A stretch of DNA of 64,000 nt, taken from Acanthaster planci. Taxonomy: Eukaryota; Echinodermata; Asteroidea; Valvatida; Acanthasteridae. The stretch spans positions 799,660-863,659 of the forward strand of contig NW_019091356.1 in NCBI RefSeq assembly GCF_001949145.1, written 5' to 3'. A program made the translations under genes and the position numbers. How positions within the stretch are numbered: position 1 is the stretch's first letter; each line of letters starts with the position of its first letter. The notes beneath the pieces were generated by a model, which was given only the letters and a program-made list of their open reading frames with translations, was not told the origin of the DNA and did no database searches. This document shows, piece after piece, positions 58,096 to 64,000 of the stretch.

Positions 58096-60287
58096 CTACG
58101 TTTCTGGTGATGCTGCAGCAGCCTGCCGGCGCCGCTTCATTTTCCCCTTATTGATGTAGTGTAGGACATCCATCTCCACAGGAATGGTTTCTACTTGGTT
58201 CACCGTGACATTGACTGTGTATGTGCCGTAGTCTGTGATTGGCTGCTCAGGTAACTCCAAGGCGTGCTCTGCAACTACGACACCAAGCTGGACAAATGAA
58301 AAAGAACAGAAAGCACTAGCAACGATCATAAAGTTGATCCAATATCTAAACATTTCCAGTAAAACCCTACAAAATAATTCAGGTTTGTTTCTGATCTGCA
58401 GTCCCCCCCCCAAAAAAAGTTGCAGGTTTGGGTGAACAGGATCCAAAGAAGTTTGAAATATCTCTATGTATGAAAGTCCAATTTCAAAGTTGTCTGCATT
58501 TTCCACTTAAAGCAAGGCTACAAAATTACTTCCTCATAACTTATTATCCAGTCAGTTATAGAGGTTTGCGGTAGCGGTATTGGAATCCTGACGACGGACA
58601 GAGCGTACTGTCTGAAATGTTGAAAACCCTCCGGTTCTTTTCAGAACCACACATACTCACCAGAGAGTATCCTTGCATGGGTGCTTCTGCAAACCTCTAC
58701 AACTAACTTGCTACATACCTTCACCTTTAAAAGCTTCAAAGCTCAACCCATATCCCTTATGTAATTTCTGCTCTTGAGTATTTTTCAGTTCTCTTTCTGA
58801 TTCAGGACACCAAGAATTACAATAGAAACCACAACACGAACAGGCAGAATAAAAGTAAACTCACATTCTTGTCAAATGCGTGTAGGACTGCCTCTTTAGG
58901 AAGAACGTCCCACCTTGGAAAGGGACGAACTCTGACAGTCAACTTGTTCTTCTTCAGGTATGCAATGGTCTGGAGTTGATAAAGAAGCAAGTTGAATCAG
59001 TGACAGAATGGTTAAGAATTATACATTTAGCCCTAACCTTGCTAGATGCTGCACAGTGCAACAGGGGTTAAGGTCTGGTGAACTTTGTTGCCAAATAAAC
59101 TGCCTAATTTGCAACACGTCAAGCTGGTCCCATTGAACAATGTCACTGTTAGATACTGTGCTCCCTGGTAACCTCAGACTGAAAGACCAACTAGGTACAA
59201 AAAGACTACATCACTCTCCCAAAACCAACAACGCCAAAATGTATTTTTCAATTTGGATCCTATTCTCAACAAACTGATGTTGAATCAAATCTGGACTTAC
59301 TACTTACATGCACAGTTAAAAACGACTTGTGGCATCGAGTCTAAATGTTTTTAATCCATAATGTTTATACCTTAAGGGCGGTTGGTGTCATTACTTTCCG
59401 AGTTCCTTCTTTTTCTTGTTCCTGAAAAGAAAAAAGCAAACCAAACGGATAAAATTACACTTGCACGAAACAAGGCAGCAGAAAAATCAAATGACAGTCA
59501 ATACACATCTAATATAATATACATTACCAATACACATTACTCCCGGTGCTAACTTCACTTACTTTTCTCTCCAGTTTCAACTCCTTAATGTTTTCTGGGG
59601 AGGCGTAAACAGCTAAATTCTTGTCCAAGAGCTTGTTGCGAGCGATGCTCCTCTCTACAGCAACAATATCCCCTCTGGAGCCTATCCCTGTTCACATAAC
59701 ACAATGCCACATACCATGCCCTCAAATGAAGATACAACATCCTAGCTTCAAGACTTTAAAGCTTTAGCATCTAGTAGCGGATAGCCCATTACATGTAGCT
59801 ATACTACAAATAAATTATTTGCAATATGTTACCATACTCTTGGTAAAAATGCTGTCGCATAAATGGTCCCATAAATATTTCTTAGTACTAGAGGAACAGT
59901 ACATAGTTCTTACGTGGTACATCTTCTGTGAGAATGACTGGAAGCTTTGGTTTGGGGTCATGCATTGTATCACGCTCAAAGACATAGACATAATGACTTG
60001 TCTTTGTGCGATGGGGTTTTCCTCTAAGCTTAGGAATAGGGGGTGGATAGCGTCGTCGCAACTTCACAGCATTCTGCAAATAAGATTGTCAACGAAAACA
60101 TGACTCACAATTTTCAAAGAAAGAAGTTACTTGTAACAACAAAATTGTGACTTGAAATAAATCAAAATAGCAAAGCAACGATAACATTTCTTACTCTCTG
60201 CTGCTGCCATCCCATGTAAGTGATGGGTGCAGTCCGACATAAACTTCTCAACAGTTGACAACCACTGGCGAATGTTACCAGCGCCAT
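58096..60287 (-). CDS. MRPL9: Mitochondrial large ribosomal subunit protein bL9m, 6 coding exons
   Basis: Component of the mitoribosome large subunit. Exons: 60287-60195, 60073-59914, 59687-59563, 59421-59371, 58969-58865, 58287-58096. Phases agree and the product is 241 residues (human 267). The N-terminus (MALVTFASGCQLLRSLCRTA) is a plausible mitochondrial presequence. Then come the YVYVFERDT region, the bL9 core (GSRGDIVAVERSIARNKLL and LAVYASPEN) and the C-terminal LGVVVAEHALELPEQPITDY block. An acceptor lies 17-25 nt upstream of the ATG (near 60304-60312), so there is at least one 5'UTR exon; a good candidate ends at 61259. Confidence 0.95.
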
Positions 60288-61258
60288 GATCCTCTGGTTG
60301 GGTCTGCACTAGCGGAAGAACTGTATGGTAGGAATATATAAATCATGTCAAAAAAACTTCATGCATGTTGGCAACCAAGATGGGAAGAACAAGTTGAATG
60401 ATAGTTATTGCTCTGTTACATCACATCCCTGGCTTACCATACTTTTCACCGTCTGTACCTTTTAAGCTGAGATTCCAAAAAGCTAGGCTTATTATTCTAC
60501 ACCAAACATTTGATGCATGCAATGTGAGGAAAGGATTCCATATACTGCGTGGACGACATTACCTTTTCCCTGCAGTTACCTATTGTCCATCTGTAAGCAA
60601 TAACACGTCCTCCAAAAAAGTCAAAGTTATAAAATGAAACAAAGGATTCCTCAAAACTGCCCTGAGCACTAGCTCGCAAGCCAGGAGAAGTCTTAGCAGT
60701 GGAAATAGGATCTTACAGAAACACCTAGATTGGAATTTTTCACACCAATCTCATAGGGTTTGTGCACAGGGTGGGATATGGAATTCTAGCCCTATGAGAT
60801 GCCAGGCCACAAGATGCCAGGCCAAAATGATTTGCACGTCACACGTTTACACTGTAAATTTGCACATTTTGGATTTTAAGCCTGGCACTGTGTAATCAAC
60901 ACGATGAGTAGAGCATTGCAATTTTTTTACCAGTCAATCACACATGCCACGTGGCTGTACCACTACCAGTCAGCCACTGCACCAGTGCAGTGGCAGTGTG
61001 AAGTTGGTTACTCTCGTTCGACATTCAGACCACCGCAGACGTTTACTTAGGCCATGTATACATGTTAGGTCTAGACTAGTACTAGGCCTATGTAGGCCAT
61101 AGACATGATGTATGAACTATGATGAATGAATGATGATGATGGAGGAAGTTTAATATGCCTGGCATTTAACACACTTATTCTCAAAATTCCTGTGCAAATA
61201 TAAAGGAAACTGATATAATAATAATATTAAAATAAATTATCACATCGAAATCACGTAC

Positions 61259-61345
61259 CTTTGCAACTGAGCAGTGCTTTGAAAAGATGTATTTTGTGCA
61301 TGAAGTATCCTAACTCTTTCGCATGGACGCCGCCATGTTGAAAAT
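61259..61345 (-). promoter_or_regulatory. MRPL9: Probable MRPL9 first (non-coding) exon with YY1-like site
   Basis: On the minus strand an AACATGGCGGCGTCCATG sequence is followed about 70 bp later by a consensus donor (GCAAAG|GTACGT). The forward strand at about 61329-61340 reads GCCGCCATGTTG, a strong match to the YY1 motif common in promoters of mitochondrial-protein genes (family knowledge). The ATG within it opens a frame of only eight codons (MAASMRKS, then stop), a potential upstream ORF. Confidence 0.6.
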
Positions 61346-63062
61346 GTATGCCCTCGATCGAAATTATATATTATCATTGAGAATTTGTTTTCATTTTTAC
61401 AATCTTACATTCAAATAATTTCATTGTAAAATTATATACTATGTTATTATTGTTTTATAAAAATAATTCTTTTTATTATTGAAATTTATTTATTGAAATA
61501 CGGTCACGACGGTACACTTAAAAATAACCCTTACTACAGAGGAAACAAAAAGAGGCGGGTCAGCGGGTCAGCAGGTCGCAGATATACGGATGAGTTGATG
61601 ACTGTTTACCAAGTTAGCTGGCGGGCCAAGGGATTAACGTGTAGTTTTAATGTAAAGTTGTCTCGGCTGAAGTTCTGCAGAAACCTTCATGAGCACTTTG
61701 TGAACAAACCTTTGTAAAAATGGTGAGGTATTGAGATAAGTGGTCATGACACTCACTATGGACATGATGGATGGGTTTTCATTACTTCCCGAAATGTGAG
61801 GTACTACTCCGTAGACCTTACTTACCGAAGTGATCTTTATCATGGTTCCGCACGCTAAGGCATTTTGAAAGCTGCCCAGTTAGCCTACCAGATAACACGT
61901 CTGTTTGCGCTTGCTTAAATGAAAGCATATCTTCCCCTAACGACCCTATCAATAACATATGGAACTTCTGTTATTGATTGTATTTTGTAACGTTTAACCT
62001 AAATGTATATTAATATTAGCAAAAATGAGGTTCTTTCAACAACAATGCTTACCTCTCATGCATCCCTCGACAATCCGCACACATCTGCATAGTGTATTCT
62101 CTGTGACTGCACCTCATGTGATAATAACAGGCGCAGCGTATTCGTGTAATGAACATTTATGTTGCTTTGGATATCAGTTCCCATAATTGTGACGGAAACG
62201 GGTCAAGTGATCCCCCAAAATTGAAACTCTCAGTGGTCAAGTCGTCCCCTGGTCAAGTCGCCCCCCACTAGTTCTTACAAGTGTTGTCTGTGCATGTAAT
62301 TTTCCTTTTAGGTGCATCAACCATAGAAGAGAAAGAAAAACAAGACAGAGACACATACATGTAATCACAGTTGGCATTCGTTCTATGCAGCCAGCTAGCT
62401 GGTGGCTTTTGAAATCTACGGTGACCAAGATGTGCCATATATATTTATTAAAAGGGGATGACATGACTCGGGGATGACTTGACCAACATTCATTCCAACT
62501 ACTCCCGCTAAGATTATGCATATGTATAGAGACGTCTGGGAAATCTGTGGTCAGGGAACCACACTAGTCACGTCGCGGCTCGACCATTTTGGAAGCAGGA
62601 GGGAGGCAGCAATGTCAGGGTGCGCAATGTCAAGCTAGCTGTTTACACATGTTTTAATGTTTGATAAATACGTACTTCAGGGAGTGCTAATATTTTGTGA
62701 AGATAGTATGGTTGTGAAGTTGTGAGACGAATAAAGTTTCTTTTTTCCATGCAATTGGGGGATATATTTATTGTAAAATGGTCGAGCCAACCTTTAATTA
62801 GGCATGCATTTACAAATGTATAGGGGCTCTTGGCTATATGTCTGATTGCCTGTCTGTAGTTTTGATATCAGTTGATTGTTCAAGGTAGTGTTTGTGCCAC
62901 GTACCAATCAAGCCAGTGTTGTCAAATTGTACCCCTAGAAACTGTGGGATCATTGTCTGCTGCACCCCAGATCAGTTTACAGATTAACTGCTAATTATTT
63001 CACCAGTTCAACCAAATAATGTTCTTTTATCATGCCGATTACCATTTCTTTTTTCCATTCAG
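61346..63062. other. Intergenic region MRPL9 / COMMD4, includes COMMD4 5' end
   Basis: The COMMD4 first exon should lie here, probably coding for little more than the initiator Met, but I could not fix it. A GC-richer patch at 62560-62640 is a promoter candidate. An inverted repeat sits at 62233-62488. Confidence 0.4.
62233..62488. repeat. Inverted repeat of GGTCAAGTC(A/G)TCCCC units
   Basis: Left arm (62233-62270) has two tandem 16-17 bp units starting GGTCAAGTCG. The right arm (62453-62488) reads, on the minus strand, GGTCAAGTCATCCCCGAGTC followed by ATGTCATCCCC. The spacer is about 180 bp. A third related unit (GGTCAAGTGATCCCCC) lies at about 62200. Confidence 0.7.
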
Positions 63063-63904
63063 AGGTTTCGCTTTTGTGGAGGGCTAGACTGCCCAGATTG
63101 GGTGCTAGCAGAAATTAGCATCTTATCCAAAATTGTGAGTATGATTTCCTTGAGTTATAATGTCAGTCTGAGAGGTTCAGTTAAAATAAAAAAAAGTACA
63201 TTTTATATAATGTTTTAAAAATAATGCAATTGAAATTACGGCATAGTGTCAGGGCAGTTGGTAAGAAGTAAATTAGCAGTACAGCAGTCAATGTATCCAT
63301 GTTGCATATGGAAAGGACCATTCAAATTGTCTTGAAGTTTTGTACTCAAATTTGCCTTTAACTGAAGCAAGGACGTTCAAGTTGAAAATTTGTAAACTTA
63401 TCAAAATAGCCTTCAGGGTGTGCAAAAAGACATTCAAGTATGACTGTGTCTACTAAACCTTGGTTTTGAGATGATGGCCATCACTGCAATTCTTATTATA
63501 GAATTTTTGAATAAAAATTATTCTAGAATTCCTTATTTTAGGCAGCCTCTAACCATTAAAACATGTTTTCGGTATCTTCTGATTTGCAGACGTCAGTGAA
63601 GATGAAGTTACTGTGTGCACAAGTCATCAAGGATCTGCTTGGAGATTGCATCGATGTGAGTTGTTACCTTTTTCTGAGGAATGCTTGTGATTCTATTTTG
63701 ACCGACGAATTCTTAAGGTGTTGATCATTGTGAACATCCGTGACAATTCTATCCTAAAACACAAGTAATATCTTTAGATTTGTATCAAAAATTTGTAAGT
63801 GGACAATCCCCTCCTTGGTTCTTCAGTTCCAACCCTCATGTTGGTTTTTCTTTCATTCGTTCAGTATGAAAAAGTATACAAGCTCACAGCTGATGCAAAA
63901 TATG
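63063..63904 (+). CDS. COMMD4: COMM domain-containing protein 4, N-terminal part (truncated by window edge)
   Basis: Subunit of the COMMD/CCDC22/CCDC93 (Commander) complex in endosomal recycling (family knowledge). Exons visible: 63063-63134, 63590-63655, 63865-63904, all GT-AG and in phase. They encode [19 protein letters not shown], then a block with [17 protein letters not shown] and finally [13 protein letters not shown], closely matching the human N-terminus. The initiator exon upstream is unresolved, and the COMM domain and C-terminus lie beyond the window. Confidence 0.93.
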
Positions 63905-64000
63905 GTGAGTCTCAGATTTGTTTTTCTGGAATAAAGTTATGAGTATTCTAGTAGTTTCTTGTATTCTGCGAGGTTTTTGTTCCTTATGAAATGATTTCAT

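Overview
The window is nuclear DNA of a multicellular animal. Eleven protein-coding genes are recognisable. All but one are split by spliceosomal introns of roughly 0.1-2 kb, and every family has a human counterpart. The gene set (AGMO, a single-type SLC25A39/40 carrier, TTC23, GATAD1, COMMD4, LACTB), the compact introns, the tRNA-derived SINE copies and the TTAA-flanked short transposons suggest an invertebrate, most likely a deuterostome (echinoderm, hemichordate or amphioxus). Sequence reading alone cannot settle the species. Two runs of N (27496-27674 and 56483-56654) are assembly gaps.

Layout, left to right: AGMO (-, 299-6281); a repeat-rich intergenic block with tRNA-derived SINEs and a 750-bp foldback; GATAD1 (+, 9136-11119); two tandem mitochondrial carriers of the SLC25A39/40 type (-, 13821-18972 and -, 21053-25215); a MIF4GD-like gene (+, 27760-30925); TTC23 (-, 34318-39950); a tRNA-Asn gene with a decayed tandem copy (42612-42685 and 42210-42283); a single-exon immunoglobulin-superfamily receptor (+, 44276-45781); LACTB (-, 47550-50721); RFK with a duplicated first exon (+, 51855-55651); MRPL9 (-, 58096-60287, with a probable upstream 5'UTR exon near 61259-61345); and the 5' part of COMMD4 (+, from 63063, running off the right edge). 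Joining the exons by eye gives intact reading frames with consistent splice phases throughout. The proteins are 451, 251, 379, 468, 311, 507, 501, 576, 150 and 241 residues, plus a COMMD4 fragment.

There is no operon-like logic. The genes sit mostly as head-to-head and tail-to-tail neighbours (AGMO/GATAD1, SLC25/MIF4GD, TTC23/IgSF, LACTB/RFK and MRPL9/COMMD4 are divergent pairs). Several products are mitochondrial (both SLC25 carriers, LACTB, MRPL9, and possibly RFK through flavin supply), but I infer no shared pathway.

The most interesting observations are: two minor-spliceosome (U12-type) AT-AC introns in one gene (TTC23), each with a textbook 5' site and branch point; a tandem array in a carrier intron built from copies of the 3' splice site and start of the adjacent exon; the two carrier paralogues, of which only one keeps the cysteine-rich matrix loop; an equal-length duplicated first exon in RFK; and an intronless three-Ig-domain receptor.
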